Assembly (NCBI RefSeq): GCF_000516985.1
Contig: NW_006917091.1
Coordinates: 2,873,022-2,937,021 of the forward strand
Source: Pestalotiopsis fici W106-1
Taxonomy: Eukaryota; Ascomycota; Sordariomycetes; Amphisphaeriales; Sporocadaceae
Reading direction: 5' to 3'
Length of the DNA: 64,000 bases
Shown here: positions 45,515 through 56,687 of the stretch, piece after piece
Layout: every line of letters begins with the position of its first letter
Position numbering within the stretch: position 1 is the stretch's first letter
Notes under the pieces: generated by a model
Databases searched by the model: none
Seen by the model: only the letters and a program-made list of their open reading frames with translations
What the model was told of the DNA's origin: nothing
Translations under genes and position numbers: made by a program

Positions 45515-47023
45515 ATGGGTGGATTAATACCACTTCTTTTGCCGGCGGCGAACAACCGGTCAGCAGTTTCTGCCCAGGCGACTCAAGTTAAAAGACCAGT
45601 ATCCCTCATGACGCCTCATGTTCCGAGTAGTATGGGTCACCGTCGACAACAGTCTGTTCCCATGGGAAAAGCAGCAGCACGGCTTTCTATTACGACACCA
45701 GCTTCTCCGGCCAATGTCCCAGAAACCCAAGAGGACTGGAGGGACGCCATCAATGAGGTCAAGCGCAAGTATATCAGCCGCAAATACCGCACATGCTCGG
45801 CAAGGTGTTCTGAGATTTTGGACAATCTAAAGGATACATCCAATGTAGAGACCCTTCACCTCATATATCTACATTTCTACGCCGCATCTTCCTCTGAAAT
45901 GTGTGCACGACCTCTATCGCAATCATCCGCCTACCGAACCAAGCTCCTGGATGATGCGCGCGACAACTACGACAAGGCTTCGGCCCTCATCAAAAAGGCC
46001 GAGGATATTGCTGTTGAAAAGTCGAGATCGGGCAGCTCACTTTCGGTGACTCCCAGCCTGAGCTCTTCTTCAAGCGCAAGCCCCCGGTCATCAACCATTT
46101 GCACATCCCCATCTACACCACGGGACTCGATATCTTCAGCCGAGGACCTGAACACGGAGACTCAGCCTGCCAAGCCAAAGAAGAAGAAGAAGGTTTCATT
46201 CTCCAGCCTTCCAGGAATTGACATTCCCAAGTACGAACCTCAAGCAGAGCCCCATGTTCGACCAGACAGCCCTACTCTGGGGTGGGCCCCATTTGGACAC
46301 GGAGCAGTCGCCGAGGAAGCAGTCGTCTGCAAGCCCATGGCCATCACAATACCCAAGGCGGCCGACTCACCAAGCTTGCTGTCCCCTATTCTGAAATCAG
46401 TTCCCGAAAAGACGTCTCAAAACAGAGATTCTTTCGACCTCGAGTCCTTCCTCCAAACCCGGTCCATAAATCGCATCATTTCACAACTCTCGGCACTTCG
46501 ATCTCAAGTAGCTTGGCACCGTGACAATATCGACGCCCTACTCACCGAGTCGGAAGAGGCCCCAGAGATCCCGGAAACGCCGTCCTTGCCGGAAATGCCA
46601 TCTCTCCCAGGTCTGACGCCGCCCGGCACCGGCTCCTTGAGCGCCTCGGACGGCGGTGACGACCAGCCCAGCACGCCGCTGTCGGCGGCCCTGACGCCTC
46701 ACACGCTCGACAGTGCCCTCTCGCAGCAGCTCAAGAGCTCGTTTGGGGCCCAGGCCAACTTTGACCTGACTTCGGCGCGCCTGTCCATGTTTGGCGACGC
46801 CTGGGAGCGCACCCGCAGCGGGAGCGTGTGCTCGTCCAACTCGGGCTATTATCCGCCGCCCCGCGCCGCCAGCCAGATGAGTATGCGCAGCAGCGCCGGC
46901 GGCGACGAGAACCTCCAGAAGCGCATCGAAAAACTCCGGGCCAATGGGTGGCAGAGAAAGAGGTTCGATAGCCGGAGGTACGAGGCGTTGCGGGAGCAAG
47001 TTCTAAGTGAGCTTGGGCCTTGA
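45515..47023 (+). CDS. Conserved filamentous-fungal protein of unknown function
   Basis: This 502-residue protein has no intron in the model. I start at MGGLIPLLLP; the frame is open upstream but without an ATG in it. Residues about 70-165 form a helical domain (WRDAINEVKRKYISRKYRTCSARC... through LLDDARDNYDKASALIKKAED) that looks like a short TPR/MIT-type helical bundle; that resemblance is weak. The rest is mostly disordered and Ser/Pro-rich, with a Lys run (KKKKK, about 225) just before VSFSSLPG, a segment around SFDLESFLQTRSINRIISQLSALRSQVAWHRDNIDALL that may be coiled coil, and a basic C-terminal end (RIEKLRANGWQRKRFDSRRYEALREQVLSEL). Homologues are expected across Sordariomycetes. Function is unknown to me. 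Confidence 0.75.
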   Translation: MGGLIPLLLPAANNRSAVSAQATQVKRPVSLMTPHVPSSMGHRRQQSVPMGKAAARLSITTPASPANVPETQEDWRDAINEVKRKYISRKYRTCSARCSEILDNLKDTSNVETLHLIYLHFYAASSSEMCARPLSQSSAYRTKLLDDARDNYDKASALIKKAEDIAVEKSRSGSSLSVTPSLSSSSSASPRSSTICTSPSTPRDSISSAEDLNTETQPAKPKKKKKVSFSSLPGIDIPKYEPQAEPHVRPDSPTLGWAPFGHGAVAEEAVVCKPMAITIPKAADSPSLLSPILKSVPEKTSQNRDSFDLESFLQTRSINRIISQLSALRSQVAWHRDNIDALLTESEEAPEIPETPSLPEMPSLPGLTPPGTGSLSASDGGDDQPSTPLSAALTPHTLDSALSQQLKSSFGAQANFDLTSARLSMFGDAWERTRSGSVCSSNSGYYPPPRAASQMSMRSSAGGDENLQKRIEKLRANGWQRKRFDSRRYEALREQVLSELGP

Positions 47024-48483
47024 AATTTTACCACGTCTGTCATGAAGTAATGGGACTTAACATATATTACTATTCACTCCCGCATTCATAGGTGTCTCGG
47101 TGTATCATTTCTTACTTTTGTTGCATATGGGTAGGAGTACAAGGGTCATGGGCATTTTCATCTACATTATTTTTCAGATATCATAGGTATGACGGGGTAT
47201 GCAGACAAGTGACCAGCTCCTTGAGGAGTTAAGGTCTTGAACAATAAGAAATATTCATCATAACCAAAGAGTATATTCTCGTGTCAAGGGATTGAATTCA
47301 TGAGTTTGGTATCCACATGATTGGCGATATCTTGGTCACATTACGCAACACTTGTAGCGTTAGTTGTTGGAAGAATTCCAACAACTCGAAGCAACCTCTT
47401 GTTATTCCAAGGAGACTATATTTCAACAGACCCAATTACCAAGAGGTATTGGGAGTACTTTCATAGTGTCCACCCGGGTGAGTACTCATGTTCTCTTTGA
47501 TCTGGCGGGATGATTTGTGAGGGCCAAGTTTTGGACTAACAAGGTCATTGATCAGTTTGGATTTTCATTTCCATGTATTCATTGAACTTTCTCTGCTTCC
47601 TTGTATCTTTACATCTTTTGTTTTATTTTACTCTTTGGTTTCTCCCTTGTTACTCATTTTATAAGCGGTAGACCTGCATGTCCATTAAGCAGTGAGACCA
47701 TTATTGTTTTGATCAACAACCATGGAGGAGCAGTGACCTGACAAAACCTTGTCCTTGCAATGCCAGCAGACGTTGAAAGTCTTTCAAGTAAACAAACAGG
47801 GAATCCACACATCTAGACAATAATAACAAACATCGTCTCGGCTCGGCCCTCGATTACCCGCCAGGCTCTTGCGGCCGCATGGAAGCTGCTTCTAGACGTC
47901 ACTTGAATCTACACAGATTCCTCAAGACATGTCCATGACGTGCTCTCGTCGTTGCCGGGAGCGCACATGGATACAAATAAATCCAAAACATGCAGCAAGG
48001 CTTTTGAAAGACACGTGCTTCATATTTTGAGTCACGACATGCAAGACACATGCCACCCAAGGAATGGACTTGGTCACCAAAGACATTTCCCGTTGGACAC
48101 GTGTCGGACCATGAACTCGAATCAATAAATAATAATGTTCTGACTGAGTACCTATGTAGGTAATACTTGGCCATAGCGAATATGCTACAGCTCAATGGAA
48201 TCTCGCGCCCCGGGCAAATGCCCTTATAAAACAAAATACTGACGGGACCCAGCATCTACGTATTCCAAGAATGACAATTCGTCACCATGACGGAAAGGCC
48301 GATGCGCAATTCTGATTCCAAGCCAAACTCTCTCGCTCTCGTACATGCGCCCCCCATTTACACTTGATTTCAAGGTGAAACATCACTGTCTGCTGAGCAG
48401 CAACTCCCTTCTGTCAATGTTGATGTTCTTCCACTGTTGTTTATAACCGGATTTGGACTTGCATCTTGTTGCTCTCGGCCTTC
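47024..48483. other. Convergent intergenic region
   Basis: About 1.46 kb between converging genes, AT-rich, with no supported gene or repeat. Confidence 0.55.
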
Positions 48484-49971
48484 CTAAGCTCCAGTAAAGC
48501 TTCTCCTCTTTGCCTCCTTCTCGGCCTCCTCCTTGACCTTGAGGGTTTGCTCCTGCTCCTTCATCTCCCGCACCTTGGCCAGCACAATCTCGCGGAAGAT
48601 GGCGCCTCTGGCAATACGACTGAGCGACTTCTTCTCGCGGGGCGGGTCGGAAGAGTTGGCGGCGGCGGCATCGGCGGCAGCGTCCTTGCTGTCGGCCGGG
48701 AAATCGGGGTTCTCTGGGTCGTCCTCTTGCATCTTGAGCGCCTCGATGCGGTTGGCCAGCTTGACCATTTCGATTCCGCGCTTGAGGCGGGCCTTGGCCA
48801 TGTACGCCTTGATCTCGGGCAGCAAGTTGTGGTCCGTTGCGCTCTCGCCCGACAGCCACGAGTGGCTCAGTGCTTGCTGCGTGTTTGGTTAGCTTGACAC
48901 GGGGCTTCTTTGAAAAGCAATCATGACAAAAAACGTACCTGGCTTGTCCATCGATCCTCGGGCTTGGGCTGCAACAGATGGAGGATAAACTCCTTTGCGT
49001 CGTCACTGACATCCTTCCAGTATCTCTCGTGAAAGACGACCTGTGCGTTGCTGCACTCGTCAATCAAATCCTGAAGGTTCTCGGATCGGAAAGGAGAGTA
49101 ACCGCAGAGGAGGGTATAAGTGATGACGCCCATGGACCACATGTCGACAGGCTTGCCGTGGCCCTTCTTGAGCATGACTTCTGGCGCCGCATAACCAAAA
49201 GAACCAGCCATGGTTGTGAGCACCTCGTCCTTGGTATCCAACATCTTTGCGATACCAAAATCGGCAAGCACCAGATCCGAGTCGGACTGCTTGCTAAGAT
49301 AGAGTAGATTCTCAGGTTTCAAGTCTAGAGATGTGTTAGCAGGCGATTCAGTGGCAACGGGGTGACAAGTAGTAAGCTGTTTCCTTACCTCTGTGTACGA
49401 CATTGTTACGGTGCAGGTAGTCGACGGCGGTCAGGACCTGCTTGATGGTCTGGGAGGCGTCCTTTTCCGTAAACTTGCCCTGCTCGCAAATGCGATCGAA
49501 CAATTCTCCGCCAGTAGCGAGCTCCGTCACAATGTAGTACTTGTCCCTCGACTCGAACCAATCCACAAATCGAACAATGTGTGGGTGCTTGAGGCGCTGG
49601 AGCATGTCCAGCTCGTCGTAGACCATTCTCTCATTGCCCTTGACGTTCTTCTTTAGGATGATCTTGATGGCCACCTTGCCCGTTGGACCATCTGCCTCTC
49701 GCACAATACCATAGGTGCCTGCGCCGAGGGTTCGACCGAATCGGTACTTGGCCTTCTTGTCGTAGCTCTCGGGCTGGCCCTGGAGCCGGCTGAGCATTCC
49801 CGTGACTGTAGACATGACGATTAATGTCAGCACAGGGGTCCGAATTGGACAGTAAAGGGTGTTGCGCCCATGTGAAATGACATTTACAATGAAGCACAAG
49901 ATGGTCAGGCCATTTCAACACCTGTATTCTGTGGCGCACGTGGAAGAATTGCGAAATCACTTACAACTCAT
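48484..49971 (-). CDS. Calcium/calmodulin-dependent protein kinase I-type
   Basis: This Ser/Thr kinase links calcium signals to phosphorylation. The model predicts 400 residues from four exons (49971-49965, 49805-49389, 49324-48939, 48876-48484). The first coding exon is only ATGAGTT. A 159-bp intron with a GTAAGT donor and CAG acceptor then gives [17 protein letters not shown], as in family members. Kinase marks are GAGTYG (30-35), Lys50 in VAIK, HRDLKPEN with catalytic Asp142, DFG (163-165), activation loop [14 protein letters not shown] with a possible CaMKK target at Thr178/179, and CGYSPF. The C-terminal 130 residues are the regulatory tail. The helix [27 protein letters not shown] (positions 282-308 approximately) is the likely autoinhibitory and calmodulin-binding part, followed by an acidic and then a basic stretch. 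It matches fungal Cmk proteins; I cannot choose between the Cmk paralogue names. Confidence 0.92.
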
Positions 49972-52195
49972 TGTTCTCGCTGTCTCGGGCCCTGCAGGTT
50001 GCAGAGACAGCTGGATGATAGGTAGTAAATGATACCGTGGGGTTGATTTGAGGGGTCCTGCGAGGGGTTGCGAGGTGACTGCCGCTGGGTAATTTGATAC
50101 AACGTAGGACTGAAAAAGGGGGTATCTCTATGGCAGATTGTCGCCGTTTGTTGTAATAGGAAACAAAACGAGAAAACCGAAGCAAGGGCAGACAACGTCG
50201 ACAACGACGACGATAGATTTGGCGTAGAAGAATGGGAGTCGGGCAGGTTTCACCAGAAGCCTTGCGGAGCTCCCTGTTATCAACTAGACTTGGAGCCCAG
50301 TTGGAAATGGAGGGGATGTCCTTGACACGCCGTTTCTTGGCCTGAACGGGTAATGAGGGGTTCAGCTTGCTTGGGGGTGTGTGTACACTGGCTGACTGGG
50401 TCGTTGATCCACTGGAGGTTTTGCGGGGGCCAGAATCTACCTACACTACAGGAAACGAACGGGGCAGAAACGATAATGGTGAGAATCACTTTCTTCGAAT
50501 GAGAGAACTGGAACGAGCAAATGTCGAGAGGGTCCCGAGTCATTTATTACTATTGTCGTCCTCCAACCATCAAAGTCCTTGTTTGTGAATCCAGCAGTAA
50601 CAGAAGCAGTGAAATGCACAGAATCATACCCGTCTGCCTCGCGCGACACTCCAAGTGCAACTTTGACTCTTTCTCCCTCTTTCATGTGAAATCGCAGCAG
50701 TTTTTTGCACAGCCTACGTATCCTGGTAGGTTGCGAAATTGCCCCAACACCGTATTACTTTCCTCTAAAGTGAGCCTTGTCCACTATCCCGAGTGATTCA
50801 GGTCGTGGCACAGTGCTCAGCCGCAAACGTGGGACTGCTCTGATCAGCCTACGCGGGAATCCGGCAGGGAAAGACGAGATATGGTCTTTATTGCCTGTAG
50901 TCGTTGGCCGAACTGTGAAAACGACATTTACTCTACTTTAAGATGGATTGGTTCCCTCCACTGTTATATCGCTGCTCTTTGGGAAGTAATCAGTTGGCTA
51001 CAACTTGAACAAGGCGCCCGTTGCACTCGTGTTTTTCCACGAGTCCATGTACCTGGATGCTTTTGAACTAGTTGATGCACTACTTTGGTGATGGGGACAC
51101 TTTTTGATCAGAGTGGTTGACGATCAGCTAGCCATTGTCAGGCTGTACGATTTTTGGTTTGAGCTTGTTATAAATATTGTCATGCAAAGGTGGGCATCTC
51201 CACAGACAGGTAAAGTTCATAGGGAAGTGGCTCTGTCCTGTTAGTTGTTAGCCCGACAAACAAAAATACATTAAGGTGTGACGGCATTTTGGCCATCCGG
51301 ATGTTGGATTAATGTTAGTTACTGGCTACCGCAAGGCACGAGTTGAGCTGCGATCGAGACAGGGCATACATTTCCATGTAGTGTACTTTCTCTACTTTGG
51401 AATGACCAAGAGTCAATCACACTGATCCAGGCCGTTTGCGAGTGGCGTGTTATTCCGTGGATCTAGTATCGTTTTGAAAATCATCAAATGAGTTCAATAC
51501 TCGCATCTACAACGCTGTGATGCTTGGGTAATTGGTAATATTGATCATGGATAGCCGAAACATTCTGTAGTAGTATAACATGTTCTGCGGCCAAGAGACA
51601 ACTCAAATATTATAGTCTGACCGATTCGAGAACATCGCTGAAATACAAACCGTGGTAACTACATGCTGGCAATCAATACCAATGTACAAAGCAAGAGCAA
51701 CATTAAGAGAATCATTCATATTGCTGGGCGCCACAGATCAAGTATCGCCTGTCGCTTGCATTGCATCCCTAGGTTACCATGGCTTGTTGAAACCAACACT
51801 TGTTATGCGCCAGGTGCAAATACATAAAAAGTAGCGTCGAGGCCAGCAATCGCCAGACTAGAGGCAACAATGACTGACCCTCCCGCGTGTGCTACCCAAG
51901 GTATCACACCTGTGCAGCTTTCTTCAGGCCGTTGCCTGCCACTTGCAACCACTGTAATCAAATACATGTCAACGCTCCAGGCTTGCGACCACATTTTATA
52001 CTGCTCACCTGCGACCCGACGCGACCCGGGTTTGTTTTGAATCAAAGAGAATCTTGACTTGCGCTCGTCATACCCAGAGAACACCCTGTCAACAAAGCTG
52101 CTCCGCCTCTGGCGTCTCGCGCCGGCAACCCCACCATTGACAGACAGCACTGGAGGATTATCTTGCCTGACCGCACTTGAAGACTATCAAACGCA
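49972..52195. other. Divergent intergenic region, 2.2 kb
   Basis: Shared upstream region of the CaM kinase (minus) and the E2 gene (plus). Short frames such as 50446-50685 lack coding features. No RNA gene or repeat seen. Confidence 0.5.
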
Positions 52196-52794
52196 ATGTC
52201 CGGGCTCGGGGCAAAGAGACTCGGCAAGGAGCTCTCCAAGGTAACGCGCCCAAGTCGACGACTGCTACGGCAAGACGACGTTTGTCGCAACTAACATTGG
52301 AACTCATTCCCAGATCTCTGCTAGCCTGCCACCCGGAATCACGCTTGTTGCCGCCGAGAACCTCGAGGAGTGGCAGCTCGACATACAAGTCCTTGACTCC
52401 AATCCCCTCTACGCAGGGGAAACATACAGACTCAAGTTCAAGTTCTCCCAATCCTACCCTATCGGTATGCGATCCCGGTGCAATATGAGCTGGAACATTG
52501 CAGCCTGACTGACGCACCTGATCAGAACCGCCAGAAGTCACCTTTCACAAGACAGACAGCCGTCCCATACCGATGCACCCGCACATATACTCAAACGGCA
52601 TCATTTGTCTCGACCTCCTTGGAAGTCAAGGCTGGAGCCCGGTGCAAAATGTTGAGAGCGTCTGCATGAGCATACAGTCCATGCTGACGAGTAACACAAA
52701 GAACGAGCGGCCACCTGGCGACGAAGAATTCGTGCGTGGCAACAGATTACGGCCTAGAGATATCGCATTCATGTACCACGACAACACGGTCTAA
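52196..52794 (+). CDS. ubc16: Ubiquitin-conjugating enzyme E2, UBE2W/Ubc16 type
   Basis: This E2 takes ubiquitin from E1 and passes it to substrates. UBE2W members are known for attaching ubiquitin to protein N-termini. The model predicts 154 residues from three exons (52196-52240, 52314-52464, 52526-52794), both junctions in phase (the second splits Glu). The order is the N-terminal helix GAKRLGKEL, FSQSYPIEPPEVTF, HPHIYSNGIICLDLLGSQGWSP with catalytic Cys93, SIQSMLTSNTKNERPPGD, and the end FMYHDNTV, which is characteristic of UBE2W rather than other E2s. Full domain length; all key residues are present. Confidence 0.94.
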
Positions 52795-53457
52795 AATCCC
52801 CTTTGCGAATGCGCCACAAGTTGTGGTAAACATGAAAGAGCTAGCAACTTATTATTTTGCTGGGGGACATGACATAGGAAATTGCATTATTTTCTCAAGG
52901 AGTTGGAAGCATTTGTCTTTAAAATACCCGAGCGATGGGACATTTTCCAATGAAATAACACAAGGCCGCGGTATCAGATTTCCCAGGCCTTGTGGCCAGA
53001 GACGCAACATGAATGGTATTGCCCAAGTGTGAATAAGAACAGGGCGTGATCGCTTATGGAACGAGCCTTTCCCTTGTGCCGCCAATGTATTCATCTACTA
53101 CCTGGAGAAATGCTTGAAAGTGTACAACAATATCTTACTCATCTCAATGAACAACTTGTCATGATTGTGGAATAGGCAGTGATGGAATGTTAAAATACCT
53201 GCAAGAATAAAAAAAAGTTACCTTTCATCGAGGCACCAAGGTGGATTGGAATAGCCCCGCCACGATTGTCAAGTAGGAGCTTGCTAGGGGCCTGGGGGGC
53301 TGTGACGTCGCATCGGGCAGAGCTCGACAAATCGCCGACGGGTTGCTTGGAGGGGGTAAAGGCTCAAGCTCCTAATTAATCCTACACGCTCTCACCCTCT
53401 CAACCCGCGCCTCGGCTCCCTCACCCAAGTCGCGACAAACCCCCATGAGAGCTCACG
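52795..53457. other. Intergenic region upstream of VPS33
   Basis: E2 3' region followed by the VPS33 promoter; no supported gene. Confidence 0.55.
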
Positions 53458-55793
53458 ATGGCTCCTCATGTGGGGTTCGATACCGAGCAGATCAGAGACA
53501 AGGCTCGGAAAGATATACTGTATCTGCTCGAGGGTGTAAGTCAGCCATTCTACCCAGCCTTTAGTGCTACCCCATTCATTCGGCCCTCAGCGAGTAACGT
53601 CCGACGTCCATAGGTTCGCGGGAAGAAGAACCTCGTGATTGAGCGAAGCTTGGCTGGCCCTGTCGGCGTCGTGGTCAAGGTCTCGACACTACAAGAATAT
53701 GGAGTCGACAAGTTCTTCTTTCTAGAAAATAACAATGCCGACACCAGCCAGCAAAATGTTGTCTTTATGGCCCGCGGCGAATGCGCCCGGCATGCCCAGA
53801 ATATAGCTGGTGAGCTGCCCTTTAATATTGACTAGGCGGTAGGCCGGACTATGGACTGCGACAAGTATATTGCCGTCCGTGGCCAGAGAATGCAGTGGGT
53901 GGCCGTTTCAAGAGAATCTCACACCACTGACAGTCTGGGGATTGCTACCCACAGCACTCGCCACAAGATCATCATGTGATACCATGTTGGATCTGCTAAC
54001 GAGGTCATAGACCAGATCAAGAGACTTCAGCGTGAAAGTCAAACCGGTCATGAATTTCACATATTCTGGGTCCCTAGACGTACAGTCGTATCTGACAAGC
54101 TTCTCGAGGCGAGCGGCGTACTAGGGGATGTCAATATCCACGAACTTCCATTGTATTTTTTCCCGCTGGAGCGCGATGTCCTCTCTCTTGAGCTCGACGA
54201 CTCATTCCGGGATCTGTTCTTATCCAAAGACACGACTCCCGCCTTCTTGATCGCCAAGGCGCTCATGAATATACAAACAAGACATGGCCTATTCCCTCGA
54301 ATCATTGGCAAGGGCGACAATGCCAAACGTGTAGCCACGCTGCTTTCACGAATGCGACAGGAAATATTGGCCGGCGATGATGCTACCGAAGCAGACAAGG
54401 CAGGCCAAACTCCGAGCAACTCATTCGAGAGCGTCATCATCATTGACCGTGAAGTCGACATGGTTTCACCGCTACTCACCCAGCTGACTTACGAAGGGCT
54501 CATAGATGAAGTGTTTAGTATTCAAAATAATCAGACCGACGTTGACTCGACCATCGTGGGCGCTTCAGCTCAAGCTCCATCTCAGAGCACCTCCAACGCA
54601 CCGTCGAGCGCTCCGTCGAGAAAGCGCAAGATTCAACTTGACTCATCCGACAAGCTGTACGATGGGGTCCGCGACACCAACTTTGCCATTGTTGGTACTT
54701 TGCTCAACAATGTGGCACGCCGGTTGAAAAGCGACTATGAAAGCAGACACACATCAAAAACGACTGCCGAGTTGAAGGACTTTGTCCAGAAACTCCCGGG
54801 GTATCAAGCCGAACAACAAAACCTCAAGATCCACACTGGGCTCGCCGAGGAGATTATGAAGCATACTCGGACCGATCAATTCAGTCGGCTACTAGAGGTT
54901 CAGCAAAACCTGGCCGCTGGTGCCGACCCCAGCTCGCAAAACGATGCAATCGAAGAGCTCATTGCTCGAGACGCGCCGTTGAAAGAGGTGCTGAGGCTTG
55001 TATGCATATACTCGTGTATATCTGGAGGCATCAAGACCAAGGAGTTTGACCACTTCAGACGCCTGATTCTTGAAGGCTATGGCTACCAACATTTGCTCAC
55101 ACTGCACAATCTCGAAAAGTTGCAGCTGCTGCTGTCGCGATCATCGCCAATGGCCAGTATGATCCCCATGCCTGGCTCCGGTGCTGCTACGGGAACCAAG
55201 ACAAACTACACATATCTCCGCAAGCAACTACGCCTGATTGTCGATGAGGTCAATGAACACGATCCGAACGATATCGCATACGTCTACAGCGGCTACGCGC
55301 CCCTCTCCATTCGCCTTGTGCAGTGTATACTGCAGAAACAATACCTCATGTCCATTACTCGTGGCAGTGGTGCATCTGCGGCCGGCACTGTTGCCAACAG
55401 CGGCGCTCAAGGATGGCGAGGATTCGAAGAGGCTGCGAAACATGCCCGTGGTCCCACATTTGATGAAGTTCAAAAGGGCGAGGACAAGGCTGTCAAGGCT
55501 CGGGCTCTATTGTCTGGCAGTGGCGATAAAAAGACGGTATTTGTGGTATTTGTGGGTGGCATCACATTTACAGAGATTGCGGCTTTGCGGTTCATTGCAA
55601 AGAAGGAAGAAGGTATGTCCCGTCATGGCCCGTCATCTCTTGTGCTTCTTTACTGACATTTGTGTTTCCAGCTCGGAGAAACATTGTTATATGTACCACG
55701 TCGATCATCAGCGGTAACAGGATGATGGAGGCCGCAATCGAGAAAGAGTCGTTCGCGATGGAAAAGCCGAGATCTACTGCTACTGCTGCGTGA
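53458..55793 (+). CDS. vps33: VPS33, Sec1/Munc18 subunit of HOPS/CORVET
   Basis: Vps33 is the SM-family SNARE-binding core of the HOPS and CORVET tethers that drive fusion at endosomes and the vacuole. The model predicts 665 residues from four exons (53458-53535, 53614-53809, 54011-55612, 55672-55793) with all junctions in phase. Marks are GKKNLVIERSLAGPVGVVVKVSTLQEYGVDKFFFLE, HEFHIFWVPRRT, LPLYFFPLERDVLSLEL, SVIIIDREVDMVSPLLTQLTYEGLIDE, and the C-terminal VFVVFVGGITFTEIAALRFI followed by the last-exon segment IVICTTSIISGNRMMEA. A Ser-rich disordered insert (about residues 240-260) follows the DREVD region. The second intron (201 bp) is longer than usual here, and its exact donor is the least certain point. 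Confidence 0.94.
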
Positions 55794-56687
55794 CCAAGTA
55801 GGTGAATAACATCAGCTCACGTTGAGGGCTGAACTGTATCGGTGCCTGGAATACTTGTCGTCATGGTTGGTATTGAAGCAGCTGCAGTCTACTTGGGGTC
55901 GGTGGTTTATATTATAAAAGACCCTCCTATATGTGGTAGACTGCTAAAGCACCATGCCGAGATGCGAAACAGTTGAGAAGCTGCATTCGTGCATTCGGAC
56001 TTGTGTTGCAATCGGGGCTCAATGATGAAAATGTGATATCGTTGACCAGAACTGACCATGATGGTTGAATGCAATGAAGCGTCTGGTGGCTGAAACTCTA
56101 CTCGACAGACGGGGAGTCACGTGTCGGCATGACACTTTTTAGGGTGCGGGTCCAAATGGCCCCTCCGCTCATGGTTCGACGACTTTGCCGCATCTCTTGT
56201 ACTCACTTGATAGAACTACATCCTTCTTGGCGCATAAATTCAAAGGTTCCAGACTTGCTGTAATATTGTTCCATCTCAATTTCTCATGATATATCTTTGC
56301 GACGAATTGTAAGCGTCTCTTGGGGGATTTCATCATTCAGCGAGGTCGTCTTGTGGAAACCACTGTAGAAGGTACGATGCTCATCTGCCAATCTCCCTCC
56401 ACCTCCCCAGCATTTGCAGGGCCAAATTGCCTTGATATCAAAATACTCCGTCTTTAAGACTCGGGACTGGGCCATTGGCTAATTCGATTCAACAGTCTAA
56501 TACTCTTTTTTCTTCGAATGATCACCCCAGTGACAGTATCGCCTTGACATGGGCCTCGAGAGTCTTATACACTGTTTCGGACCAACCGCACTGGAGAGAC
56601 CCGCCGAGCTCCGATAACTCATTTCGACCTCGCCCTGTAGATGGCCATGAAACTCTCTATCCACAACGCTTTTGGGCTCTGCAAACT
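55794..56687. other. Region between VPS33 and LSD1
   Basis: Holds the VPS33 3' region and the LSD1 upstream region. The LSD1 frame stays open back to about 56475 without an ATG, so part of 56280-56687 may be an upstream coding exon. I found no splice pair that keeps phase. Confidence 0.45.

Noticed and set aside
46538..46999. 153-codon minus-strand frame opposite the conserved unknown protein
   Set aside because: Arg/Ala/Gly-rich shadow without features.
53810..54010. Coding-like reading within the VPS33 second intron
   Set aside because: Keeping it would bring in stops at once; joining 53809 to 54011 gives the expected family sequence.
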